A stretch of DNA of 64,000 nt. It comes from Streptomyces triculaminicus (GTDB lineage Bacteria > Actinomycetota > Actinomycetes > Streptomycetales > Streptomycetaceae). Both the position numbers and the translations under genes were made by a program. Of this stretch, positions 30,132-39,483 are shown piece after piece. The notes under the pieces were generated by a model. The model saw only the letters and a program-made list of their open reading frames with translations. It was not told the origin of the DNA and did no database searches. The stretch is taken from positions 930,001-994,000 of the forward strand of contig NZ_JAFMOF010000003.1 in NCBI RefSeq assembly GCF_017349075.1, read 5' to 3'. Every line of letters starts with the position of its first letter. The first letter of the stretch is position 1.

Positions 30132-33100
30132 CGGGCGGGGCGACGACCGGAAACTGCGCCACCGGAAACAGCGCTACCGAGAACTGCGCCACCGAGCGCA
30201 GACGCGCCGACGTCCGGCGCGCACATCTCAACGGCGTCGACGGGATCGAGGTGTCCGACGACGGCCGCACGCTCACCGTCACGTTCCTCGGCAAGGCGCC
30301 CTCGCCGTGCCACATCGGCCCGCACAACATCCGCATCGACGGCGGCCGCCGGATCACCGGCATCCGCGCCGTCGAGGTGACCGTCGAGGCGGAGGAGGAC
30401 CCGGAGCTCGACGACCGGATGTTCGTCACGCTCGACCGGGCCGGGGACACCTCCCGCTACCGGCTGGGCGTGGTCGAGGCCGATCCGTACGGGCGGCCGG
30501 GCGAGCAGCCCTACCGGGGCTTCGACCCGCGCTACCACCGGGCCGAGTTCGGCTTCGACGGCTCGTGCCCCACGACGTTCGACTGCCGGGCCGTCGAACC
30601 GTGCCCGCCGGAGGCCGCGCCGCGCCCGGTCATCGACTACACCGCGCGCGACTACGAGAGCCTGCGCCGCCTGGCCCTGGACCGGATGACGCTCACCGCT
30701 CCCGACTGGGTCGAGCGGCACGTCCCGGACCTGGGGGTGACGCTGGTCGAGCTGCTCGCCCACACCGCGGACCAGATCGGCTACCAGCAGGACGCGGTCG
30801 CCACCGAGGCCTACCTGGACACCGCCCGGCGCAGGGTCTCGGTGCGACGCCACGTCCGGCTGATCGACTACCCGATGCACGACGGGTGCAACGCCCGCGC
30901 GTTCGTGGCCCTGGAGGTGGACAGCGCCCTCACGCTCGAGGCCGGTACGTTCCGCTTCGCCGCCGTGGACGTCAGCGGGCTCGGGCCGCAGGAACGGCCG
31001 GACCTGGGGCCGGTGGTACCCGACGGAGAGCTCGACGCGCTCACCGAGAACGCCCTGGTGGAGGTGTTCGAACCGCTCGGCGGGTGCGACGTCGGCCTGC
31101 GCCCGGAACACAACGCCGTGCGCCTGTGGACCTGGGGCGACGAGGAGTGCTCGTTGCCCAGGGGCGCGACCGCGGCCACCCTGCGCGACGAATGGTGCGG
31201 GGGGAGCGGGAAAAAAGGGGGCGACGGCGGGGAGCGGGAACGCGCGCTCGCGCTGAGCCCCGGCGACGTGCTGCTGATCGAGGAGGTGCTCGGCCCGCGC
31301 ACGGGCGCCCCCGCCGACGCCGACCCGGCCCACCGGCAGGCCGTACGGCTCACCTCGGTCACCCCCCTCGTGGACGAGCTGTACGACCAGCCCGTCGTCG
31401 AGGTGACCTGGTCCCAGGCCGACGCGCTCACCTTCCCGGTGTGCCTCTCCAGCCGTGGCGGCACCGACTGCGCGCCGCTGAGCGACGTCAGCCTCGTCCG
31501 CGCCAACGTCGTCCTGGTCGACCACGGCCGCTCGCTCACCCACTGCGACGACGCGCCCGAGGTCGTCCCCGTGCCGCCGGGCCCCGTCATCGTGCCCGGC
31601 TGCGAGCCGCCGTCCTTCGGCTGCGGCGACCGTACGGAGCCCGCCGGACCGGCCGCGGCCGTCCACCGCCTGCTGGACCGTACCCGGGCCGGGTACCAGC
31701 TGGAGCCCGACGACGTGCGCGAGCTGCACCACGTCGTGGGCGAGCCGGCCGTGGCCCGGGCCGGGCTCGGCCTCCACCCGGCCCCGGGCCAGGGCGGCGA
31801 GGAGCGGGTCTCGCCGCCCGACGCCGACGCGCAGGCCGCCGTCCTGGAGACCCTGCTCGCCCAGACCGGCTATCCGGACGTGCCGGCCCGCTTCCGCCCC
31901 GTCCTGCGATACGCGCCGGTCACCCAGGCCACCCCGTACCCGGCGTCCGGGCACGTCGCCGAGGGCCAGGCCGATCTGCTCGCCGGCGTGCCGGAGCGGC
32001 TGCGGCTGCGCCTGGAGGAGCTGTGGCGGCAGGTGTGCGACGGCGAGGAGCTGACGCCGGAGCAAGTCGACGAGCTCACGGTCGTCTTCGGCACCCGTAC
32101 CCTCGAGAGGCTGCACCTGGGCCAGCGGCCCGCGCAGGCCCTGCGCGCCCTGTCGGCCCGCCGCGAACGGCTGCTGGCGGGCAAGCTGCGCCGGCTGTCC
32201 GTGCTGCTCGCCCGGGCCCGCGCCGGAGGCGTTCTCGACCGCCGGGTCGCCTGGGAGCTGCGGCACAGCTGGGGCGAGGCCTACGCCGACGGCATCGACC
32301 CGGACGACCCCCGCCTCGCCGGGCCCGCCACGGCGATCGTCCAGGACCCCCGCTCCGCCCTCCCCGCCGTCACCGCCCGGGCCGGGCGGAAGACCTGGCG
32401 GCCCCGCCGCGATCTGCTCTCCAGCGGGCGCCGGGACCGGCACTTCGTGGGCGAGCTGGAGGACGACGGCACGCTCGCGCTGCGGTTCGGCGACGGCGCG
32501 CACGGCGCCGCGCCGCCGCCCGGCTCCCGGATGGAGATCGCGTACCGGATCGGCGGCGGCCCGGCGGGCAACGTCGGCGCCGAGGCCATCAACCACCTGC
32601 TGCTGTGCGGCTCCGGCTCGCCGGACGTCATCCGGGTGCGCAACCCGCTGCCCGCCGCCGGCGGCACCGGCCCCGAGTCCCTGGAGGACGTACGCCGGCT
32701 GGCGCCCCTGGCCCTGCGGAGGACCCGGCTGCGGGCCGTCACCGCCGAGGACTACGCCGAGCTGGCCGCCGGCGTCCCCGGGGTCCGGCGGGCCGCCGCC
32801 GACATCCGCTGGACCGGCGCCGCCCAGGAGGTCCACGTGGCCGTCGACCCGCTCGGCGCCGCCGCGCCCGGACCCGTCCTGCTGGAGCGGGTCGGCCACG
32901 TCCTCGACGCCTGCCGGCGCATCGGCCACGACGTGGTGGTCCTGCCCGCCCTGCTCATCCCGCTCGACATCGCCCTGGCCGTGTGCGCCGCCCCCGGTTA
33001 CCAGCGCGGGCACGTCCTCGCCGAGCTGCGCCGGGTGCTGGGCACCGGCGTCCTCCCGGACGGCCGCCTCGGCTTCTTCCACCCGGACGCCCTCACCTTC

Positions 33101-33322
33101 GGCGAACCCGTCCGCGTCAGCCGGCTGGTCGCCGCGGCCGCCGCCGTACCCGGAGTGGTGAGCGTCCAGGCCACCCGGCTGCGCCGCCTGCACCACCAGG
33201 AGGACGGCGAACTCGACGCCGGAATCCTGCGGCTGGGCCCGCTGGAGATCGCCCAGTGCGACAACGACCCGGACCGGCCGGAGAACGGCCGGCTCGCCAT
33301 CGAGATCGGAGGCGGCCGATGA
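30128..33322 (+). CDS. Baseplate J-like wedge protein, Pvc11-type (1064 aa)
   Basis: Large baseplate wedge subunit. Seen: VIDYTARDYESLRRLALDRMTLTAPDWVERHVPDLGVTLVELLAHTADQIGYQQDAVATEAYLDTARRR, the opening of putative baseplate assembly proteins, and near the end the J-like core (LALRFGDGAHGAAPPPGSRMEIAYRIGGGPAGNVGAEAINHL, VRNPLPAAGGTGPESLEDVRRLAPLALRR). GTG 30128 overlaps the gp25 stop (GTGA). A second J-like protein follows, as in Pvc11/Pvc12 pairs. Confidence 0.88.
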   Translation: MTGGATTGNCATGNSATENCATERRRADVRRAHLNGVDGIEVSDDGRTLTVTFLGKAPSPCHIGPHNIRIDGGRRITGIRAVEVTVEAEEDPELDDRMFVTLDRAGDTSRYRLGVVEADPYGRPGEQPYRGFDPRYHRAEFGFDGSCPTTFDCRAVEPCPPEAAPRPVIDYTARDYESLRRLALDRMTLTAPDWVERHVPDLGVTLVELLAHTADQIGYQQDAVATEAYLDTARRRVSVRRHVRLIDYPMHDGCNARAFVALEVDSALTLEAGTFRFAAVDVSGLGPQERPDLGPVVPDGELDALTENALVEVFEPLGGCDVGLRPEHNAVRLWTWGDEECSLPRGATAATLRDEWCGGSGKKGGDGGERERALALSPGDVLLIEEVLGPRTGAPADADPAHRQAVRLTSVTPLVDELYDQPVVEVTWSQADALTFPVCLSSRGGTDCAPLSDVSLVRANVVLVDHGRSLTHCDDAPEVVPVPPGPVIVPGCEPPSFGCGDRTEPAGPAAAVHRLLDRTRAGYQLEPDDVRELHHVVGEPAVARAGLGLHPAPGQGGEERVSPPDADAQAAVLETLLAQTGYPDVPARFRPVLRYAPVTQATPYPASGHVAEGQADLLAGVPERLRLRLEELWRQVCDGEELTPEQVDELTVVFGTRTLERLHLGQRPAQALRALSARRERLLAGKLRRLSVLLARARAGGVLDRRVAWELRHSWGEAYADGIDPDDPRLAGPATAIVQDPRSALPAVTARAGRKTWRPRRDLLSSGRRDRHFVGELEDDGTLALRFGDGAHGAAPPPGSRMEIAYRIGGGPAGNVGAEAINHLLLCGSGSPDVIRVRNPLPAAGGTGPESLEDVRRLAPLALRRTRLRAVTAEDYAELAAGVPGVRRAAADIRWTGAAQEVHVAVDPLGAAAPGPVLLERVGHVLDACRRIGHDVVVLPALLIPLDIALAVCAAPGYQRGHVLAELRRVLGTGVLPDGRLGFFHPDALTFGEPVRVSRLVAAAAAVPGVVSVQATRLRRLHHQEDGELDAGILRLGPLEIAQCDNDPDRPENGRLAIEIGGGR

Positions 33323-36300
33323 GCGGCCGATGCGACTGCGGCTGCCGGGGCACCGGGACGGCCACACCCGCCGAGGTCACCAACCCTCCCGGCCTGGGCG
33401 CCATCCGCTACCGGGTGGGCACCCACGGGGAGTTCCTGTCCTCCATGCTCGCCCGGCTCTCCGGGCCCGCCTACCCGGCGCTGCGCGACCTGACCGTACG
33501 CACCCCCGACGACCCGGCCGTCGCCCTGCTCGACACCTGGGCCGTCCTGGGCGACCTGCTCACCTTCTACTCCGAGCGGATCGCCAACGAGGGCTATCTG
33601 CGCACCGCCACCGAGGACGGTTCCCTCACCCTGCTCGGCCGGCTCGTCGGACACCGGCCCCGCCCCGGCGTGGCCGCCGGCACCTTCCTCGCCTACACCC
33701 TCGACCAGGATCCGCGGCCCGGCCAGGAGACGCCGGTGGTGATCCCCCGGGGCGCCCGCAGCCAGAGCGTGCCCGGGCCGGGGGAGGACCCGCAGTCGTT
33801 CGAGACGTCGGAGGAGCTGGCGGCCCGCTGGTCGTGGAACGAGCTCGCCGTGCGGCGCCGCCGCCCCTACCAGGTGACGCCGCGGTTGTTGGCGGAGCGC
33901 ACCGAGCTGTTCGTCCAGGGCACCGCGAACAACGTCAAGCCCGGCGACCAGCTGCTGTTCGTGTTCAGCGCCGAGGAGTCCGCCCGCGACAAAAGGTTCC
34001 TGCGCACCGTTCCCCACGTCCGGCTCGACCGCGAGAACGACGTGACCGTGATCGGCCTGCCGGTGACGGCCCAGCCGTCGCTCAAGGGCCTGCGCGAGGA
34101 ACTGGCGAAGTGGATCGACCCGGCCGAGAAGGAGCCGCCCAACCCCCGGCCGAAGGCGAGCCGCCTCGTCGACCGGTTCGACGAGGACGTCCTCGCCCCG
34201 CTGCGCCGGGACCTCGAGACGCTCAAGACCGCGAGCGCCTTCGCCGACCGGCTGAGCGCCGACGTGCAGCGGGCGGACGAGGCCGCCGAACTCGCCCGCC
34301 CCTACCGGGAGATCGCCGCCTGGTTCCGTACCCTGGCCGCGACGTTCACCACGCTGATCCGGCAGGCCCGCGCCCTGGAGCCGCCCCAGCCGGCGGACGC
34401 CGCACCCAAGCCGCCCCTGACGCCCCTGCCGCCCGGCGGCTCCCGGACGCCGCTCTACGACGGGCTGCGCCTGGGCACCGACCCCGCGCGGGAGGACGGC
34501 GGGCAGGCCGACGCGCCGGCCGGTCCGCTCCACGCGGCGGTCAAGGGCCTGGGCGCCCTGCTGCCCGCCCTGCGCACCACCCCCGTGCGGCCGCCGGTCA
34601 ACGCCCGCCACCTCGCCCGCGACCCCGAGCGCCTCTACGCCCCCGGCTCCGACATCGGCGCCCAGCTGCTGGCCGCGCTCGACCCCAGGCTCCGCGAGGG
34701 CCTGAACGACGCCTGGCGGCAGGTGGACCTCACCGCGCCGTCGGCGCTGGCCACGGTGCAGGTGATGAGGGTCACCGCCACCCCCTTCGGGGCGACGGCG
34801 CCGCTCGTCCCCCGCTACAAGGACAACCAGATCGCCTACTACGAGGACTGGCCCCTCAGCGGGAACATCTCGCTCGACACGACGGTCACCTACGACAACG
34901 ACGGCGGTGTCCCGGCGTCCATCGCGTTCACCTACTCGGTGGCCGAGGGCGCCTCGCCCTCGAGGGAACTCACCCTCCGCACCGACCGGGAGATGAACGA
35001 GAAGGTCTCCGACGTCGGACCGGGCGACGTGCGGGTACGCACCAAGCTGCCGCCTCGCCCGCCCGCGCCCGCAGGAAAGGACCCCGGCGCCGCCGCGTCC
35101 CCGGAGCCCCCGGACCCGCACCAGCTCGGCGTCTCCGCGGAGATGCTGCCCAAGCTGCCCCGGGCCACGGTGTTCGTCTCCCGGCCCGACGACCGGAACA
35201 AGGTGCTGGTGACGGTCACCGACGGCACCGACACGGTGCGGGTCACTCTCGGCCCCGACGAGCTCGGCCCGCAGCAGACGCTCGGCACGCTCAAGGTCAC
35301 CGCGGCCCGCCGCAAGCCGAAGGACCTGCCCGCCACCGTCAGCGTCACCATCGCCACCCAGCTCGAGGTCACCGACCGCAACAAGCTCGCCCTCGACGCC
35401 GTGTACGAGGGCATCGCCCCCGGCAGCTGGATCGCCGTCGAGCGGCCGCGCAAGGGCAGCCCCGGACAGATCCCCGGCGGCAAGGAGTTCGCCCAGGTCG
35501 TCACCCGGGTCACCGATGTGCGCGTGCTCTCCCGCGCCGCCTTCGGCATCTCCGGCAAGGTCACCGAACTCACCCTCAAGGACGACTGGCTCGACGCCTA
35601 CGACGTCAACCTCTCGCACATCAGGGACGCCACCGTCCACGCCCGCGGCGACGCCCTCCGCCTCGCCGAGGAGACGGTCACCGAGGACGTCGACGGCAAC
35701 GAGATCGAACTGGCCGGGCTGTACGACGGGCTGGCACCCGGCCGCTGGGTGGTGTTCAGCGGCGAGCGCACCGACATCCCCGGCACCACCGGAGTACGCG
35801 GCACGGAGCTCGCCATGATCGCCGGCGTCGAGCAGCGCGTCGACCCCGCGCGGCCGGGCGACGCCGTGCACACCCTGCTCGTCCTGACCGCGGACCTCGC
35901 CCACCGCTACCGGCGCGAGAGCCTGCGCGTGTACGGCAACGTGGTCGGGGCCACCCATGGCGCCACCCGCGACGAGCCGATCGGCAGCGGCGACGCCGGG
36001 AAGGCCGGCCAGTCGTTCGTCCTGTGGCAGTCCCCGCTGACCTGGCTCGCCGACGACAACGCGCTGGGCGCGCGCAGCACCCTGGAGATCAGGGTGGACG
36101 GCGTGCTCTGGCACGAGGTGGACAGCCTCGCGGGCCGTGGCCCCCGGGAACGCGTCTACGTCACCGGCACCACGGACACCACCGGCACCGCCGACCCGGC
36201 CGCCGCAGGCCGGGTCACCGTCACCTTCGGCGACGGCGTCCACGGCGCGCGCCTGCCCACCGGCCACGAGAACGTCCGCGCCCGCTACCGCATCGGCGTC

Positions 36301-37233
36301 GGCAGGGCCGCCAACGTCAAGGCGGGGCGCGTCACCCAGCCCACCACCCGCCCGCTGGGCGTCAGCGCGGTGGTCAACCCGCTGCCCGCCACCGGCGGCG
36401 CCGACCCGGACGGTCCCGGCCTCGCCCGCCGCAACATCCCGCTTGCCGTCACCGCGCTCGACCGCCTCGTCTCCGTCGCCGACTACGAGGACTTCGCCCG
36501 CTCCCGGGCCGGCATCGGCCGGGCCAGCGCCCGCGAGGTTTTCGACGGCACCCGGCGCCGCGTTCATGTCACCGTCGCGGGCGTCGACGACATCGCCCTC
36601 GGCGACGACTCCGACATCGTGCGCACCCTGCGGACCTCCCTCGCCGCCCACGGCGACCCCCGGGTGCCGGTCACCGTGGCCGTGCGCGAGCTGGTGCTGC
36701 TCGTCGTCGCGGCCAACGTCAAGGTGCGTCCCGACCACTCGTGGGACCTGGTGGAACCGGCGGTGCGCCGGGCGCTGGCGGCCCGGCTCGGCTACCCGGC
36801 GCGCGAGCTCGGCCGGCCCGCCTACCTGTCGGAGGTGCTGGCCACGGCCCAGTCCGTGCCGGGCGTGGAGTACGTGGACGTGGACGCGTTCGCCGGGGTG
36901 CCCGGCAGCCTGACCCCACAGGGGCTCGAGGAGCTGCCGGAGCGGCTCAGGCGCCCCCAGGCGGCGGTGGACGCCCGGCTCGCCGCGTACCACGAGGACC
37001 GCTACACGGTCGCGCCCCCGGCCCCGCACACCACCGAGACCCTCACCGAGGTGGCAGCGAAGAACGGCATCACCGTCGCCGAACTGCTGCGGCTCAACCC
37101 CGGCATCACCGACACCCGGCCGCTGCCGAAGGGCCGCACGGTGTTCGTCTTCCGCGGCATCCGCCCGGCGCAGTTCGCGCTGCTCTCCCCGGACGTGCCG
37201 GACACACTGATCCTTAAGGAGGCACGGGCGTGA
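33319..37233 (+). CDS. Baseplate J-like wedge protein, Pvc12-type, with C-terminal LysM-like motif (1304 aa)
   Basis: Second and larger J-like wedge protein. The N-terminus has a Cys cluster (MSGRCDCGCRG), then LLDTWAVLGDLLTFYSERIANEGYLRTATEDGSL...LGRLVGHRPRPGVAAG. The J-like core is near residues 960-1130 (VTVTFGDGVHGARLPTGHENVRARYRIGVGRAANVKAG). The last 60 residues hold a LysM-like stretch (EVAAKNGITVAELLRLNPGITD). ATG 33319 overlaps the previous stop; the frame is open far upstream but that part is antisense or off-frame to 30128-33322. Confidence 0.88.
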   Translation: MSGRCDCGCRGTGTATPAEVTNPPGLGAIRYRVGTHGEFLSSMLARLSGPAYPALRDLTVRTPDDPAVALLDTWAVLGDLLTFYSERIANEGYLRTATEDGSLTLLGRLVGHRPRPGVAAGTFLAYTLDQDPRPGQETPVVIPRGARSQSVPGPGEDPQSFETSEELAARWSWNELAVRRRRPYQVTPRLLAERTELFVQGTANNVKPGDQLLFVFSAEESARDKRFLRTVPHVRLDRENDVTVIGLPVTAQPSLKGLREELAKWIDPAEKEPPNPRPKASRLVDRFDEDVLAPLRRDLETLKTASAFADRLSADVQRADEAAELARPYREIAAWFRTLAATFTTLIRQARALEPPQPADAAPKPPLTPLPPGGSRTPLYDGLRLGTDPAREDGGQADAPAGPLHAAVKGLGALLPALRTTPVRPPVNARHLARDPERLYAPGSDIGAQLLAALDPRLREGLNDAWRQVDLTAPSALATVQVMRVTATPFGATAPLVPRYKDNQIAYYEDWPLSGNISLDTTVTYDNDGGVPASIAFTYSVAEGASPSRELTLRTDREMNEKVSDVGPGDVRVRTKLPPRPPAPAGKDPGAAASPEPPDPHQLGVSAEMLPKLPRATVFVSRPDDRNKVLVTVTDGTDTVRVTLGPDELGPQQTLGTLKVTAARRKPKDLPATVSVTIATQLEVTDRNKLALDAVYEGIAPGSWIAVERPRKGSPGQIPGGKEFAQVVTRVTDVRVLSRAAFGISGKVTELTLKDDWLDAYDVNLSHIRDATVHARGDALRLAEETVTEDVDGNEIELAGLYDGLAPGRWVVFSGERTDIPGTTGVRGTELAMIAGVEQRVDPARPGDAVHTLLVLTADLAHRYRRESLRVYGNVVGATHGATRDEPIGSGDAGKAGQSFVLWQSPLTWLADDNALGARSTLEIRVDGVLWHEVDSLAGRGPRERVYVTGTTDTTGTADPAAAGRVTVTFGDGVHGARLPTGHENVRARYRIGVGRAANVKAGRVTQPTTRPLGVSAVVNPLPATGGADPDGPGLARRNIPLAVTALDRLVSVADYEDFARSRAGIGRASAREVFDGTRRRVHVTVAGVDDIALGDDSDIVRTLRTSLAAHGDPRVPVTVAVRELVLLVVAANVKVRPDHSWDLVEPAVRRALAARLGYPARELGRPAYLSEVLATAQSVPGVEYVDVDAFAGVPGSLTPQGLEELPERLRRPQAAVDARLAAYHEDRYTVAPPAPHTTETLTEVAAKNGITVAELLRLNPGITDTRPLPKGRTVFVFRGIRPAQFALLSPDVPDTLILKEARA

Positions 37234-39446
37234 ACCGTGAGCCCGACGGCCTGCTGGAGCTGCTCCCGCAGTGGCACCGGCTGCGCGACGCCGAGGCGGG
37301 GGAGCCGCTGCGCGCCCTGCTCGCCGTGATCGCCGAGCAGGTCGACCTGGTGCGCTCGGGCGTGGAACAGGGCTACGAGGACTGGTTCATCGAGACCTGC
37401 TCCGACTGGGCCGTGCCCTACCTCGGCGACCTCGTCGGCTACCGCATCCTGCCCGGGTACGAGGAGGTGCTGACCACCGGCCTGTCCCCGGGCGGCCCCG
37501 GCGGCGGCACGGCCGCCTCGCGGCGGCGCCTCGCCGCCCGGCTCGCCCCCCGCCGCGACGTCGCGGAGACCGTCGCCAACCGGCGGCGCAAGGGCACCCT
37601 GGCCCTGCTGGAACAGCTCTCGGCGTCGGTGGCGGAATGGCCCGCCCGGGCGGTGGAGTTCTCCCGGCTGCTGTCCGCCCACCAGCCGGTGCGGCTGCTC
37701 GGGGCGGGCCGGGACGCCGCGGGCGCGGCCCGCCCGGCCCGGGGCCGGCTGCTCGACGTCCGCGACGGATCCGCCCTGGACCTGCTCGGCGGGGCCTTCG
37801 ACCCGGCCGCGCACACCGCCGACGTGCGGCGGGCCGGCTCCGCGCGCCGCAAGAGCGGCTACACCCCGGCCGGCGTCGGCCTGTTCGTATGGCGGCTGGG
37901 GGCCTACCCGGTCACCCACGCCCCCGCCTACTGCATCGACCGGGCCCGCAACCTCTACACCTTCTCCATCCTCGGCAACGACAGCCCGCTGGTGGTGAAG
38001 CCCGAGCCGGAGCCCTCTCCGTCGCACCTGGCGACCCTGGACGACGTCCCCGCCTTCATCCGCCGCCGGCAGCTCGCCGACCGGCTCACCGACCACTACG
38101 GCCCCGGCCGGTCGTTCACCATCTGGCGGGACGGCGGCGACGAACCGGTGCCGCCCGCCGACATCGTCGTGGCCGACCTCTCCGGCTGGCACTACCGGCC
38201 CCGGCGCGGCCAGGTCGTCGTCGACCCGGAGCTCGGCAGGATCGCCTTCGGAGCCCGCACCGCGCCCCGGCACGGGGCGTGGGTCAGCTACCACTACGCG
38301 TTCAGCGACGACACCGGCGGCGGGGAGTACCCCCGCGAACGCGACACCCCGCCCCGGGCCACGGTCTACCGGGTCGGGCCGGACGGCCCACACGAGCGCA
38401 TCATGGACGCCTACGAGCAGTGGCGCTCCGACGGCGGCGCCGAGGCCGTCATCGAGATCACCCACAGCGGCGCCCACCAGGAACAGCTGGACTTCGACCT
38501 CTCGCCCGGGGAACGGCTGGAGGTGCGGGCGGCCGAGGGCGCCCGGCCGGTGATCCGCCTGCTCGACTGGTACAGCAACCGGCCCGACGCGCTCAACATC
38601 CACGGCAACCCCGGCGACGGGCCGCCGCCGCGCGTCGTCCTGGACGGGCTGCTGGTCACCGGGCGCGGCATCAACGTCACCGGCCCCGTCGGGTCCGTCG
38701 TCATCCGGCACTGCACGCTGGTGCCGGGCTGGTCGCTGGAACCGCGCTGCGAGCCGCACTCGCCGCAGGAGCCCAGCCTGGTCCTGGAATGCACCACGGC
38801 CTGCGTGGAGATCGAGCGCAGCGTGCTGGGCACCATCGAGGTCGTCGGCGACGAGGCCGGCACCGACCCGCTGCGCATCCACATCTCCGACAGCGTCCTG
38901 GACGCCACCGGCTCCGACCGCGAGGCCCTCTCCGGGCCCGAGTGCCGCCACGCCCACGCCGTGCTGCACGCCCACCGCACCACGGTGATCGGCGAAGTGC
39001 ACGTCCACGCCGTCGACATCGCCGAGGACACCATCTTCACCGGCCGCGTCAGCGCCGCCCGCCGCGGCATCGGCTGCGTGCGCTTCAGCTACGTACCCCC
39101 GGGCTCGCGCACGCCCCGCCGCTACCACTGCCAGCCGGACGGCGTGCGCGCCGCCGTGCGGGAGAGGGCCGAGAAGGGCGAGATCGACCGGAAGGACGTC
39201 CCCGCCCTGCAGGACGCCGAGACGGCCCGGGTACGGCCGGTGTTCACCAGCGTCCGCTACGGCACCCCGGCCTACGGCCAGCTGGCCGACGGCTGCGCGC
39301 CGGAGATCGGCCGGGGCGCCGAGGACGGATCCGAACTCGGCGCGTTCCACGAGCTCTTCCAGCCGCAGCGCGAGGACAGCCTGCGCGCCCGGCTGGAGGA
39401 GTTCTCCCCGGCCGGCACCGACGCCGGGATCATCCACGTCACCTGA
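37230..39446 (+). CDS. CIS baseplate-associated protein with tail-protein-I-like N-terminus and beta-helix region (738 aa)
   Basis: The N-terminal segment (LLELLPQWHRLRDAEAGEPLRALLAVIAEQVDLVRSGVEQGYEDWFIETCSDWAVPYLGDLVGYR) resembles phage tail protein I parts that finish the baseplate. From about 430 the sequence has short beta strands with regular turns (DGLLVTGRGINVTG, IRHCTLVPG, ERSVLGTIEVVG, SDSVLDATG), typical of a right-handed beta-helix, a fold used for tail spikes and fibres. It is therefore the best candidate for an outer baseplate decoration or target contact. GTG 37230 overlaps the previous TGA. Exact family is uncertain. Confidence 0.7.
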   Translation: MNREPDGLLELLPQWHRLRDAEAGEPLRALLAVIAEQVDLVRSGVEQGYEDWFIETCSDWAVPYLGDLVGYRILPGYEEVLTTGLSPGGPGGGTAASRRRLAARLAPRRDVAETVANRRRKGTLALLEQLSASVAEWPARAVEFSRLLSAHQPVRLLGAGRDAAGAARPARGRLLDVRDGSALDLLGGAFDPAAHTADVRRAGSARRKSGYTPAGVGLFVWRLGAYPVTHAPAYCIDRARNLYTFSILGNDSPLVVKPEPEPSPSHLATLDDVPAFIRRRQLADRLTDHYGPGRSFTIWRDGGDEPVPPADIVVADLSGWHYRPRRGQVVVDPELGRIAFGARTAPRHGAWVSYHYAFSDDTGGGEYPRERDTPPRATVYRVGPDGPHERIMDAYEQWRSDGGAEAVIEITHSGAHQEQLDFDLSPGERLEVRAAEGARPVIRLLDWYSNRPDALNIHGNPGDGPPPRVVLDGLLVTGRGINVTGPVGSVVIRHCTLVPGWSLEPRCEPHSPQEPSLVLECTTACVEIERSVLGTIEVVGDEAGTDPLRIHISDSVLDATGSDREALSGPECRHAHAVLHAHRTTVIGEVHVHAVDIAEDTIFTGRVSAARRGIGCVRFSYVPPGSRTPRRYHCQPDGVRAAVRERAEKGEIDRKDVPALQDAETARVRPVFTSVRYGTPAYGQLADGCAPEIGRGAEDGSELGAFHELFQPQREDSLRARLEEFSPAGTDAGIIHVT

Positions 39447-39483
39447 CCCTGCCCGACGGGCACCTTCCCAGAGGAACCCACAC

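Noticed and set aside
30070..33318. Upstream extension of the frame that encodes the second J-like protein
   Set aside because: It overlaps the first J-like gene in another frame and gives Arg/Pro-rich nonsense; the start at ATG 33319 overlaps the previous stop as in the rest of the operon.
30068..37029. Minus-strand open frames of 1099 and 1343 codons
   Set aside because: Antisense to the two baseplate J-like genes, whose products are recognisable.
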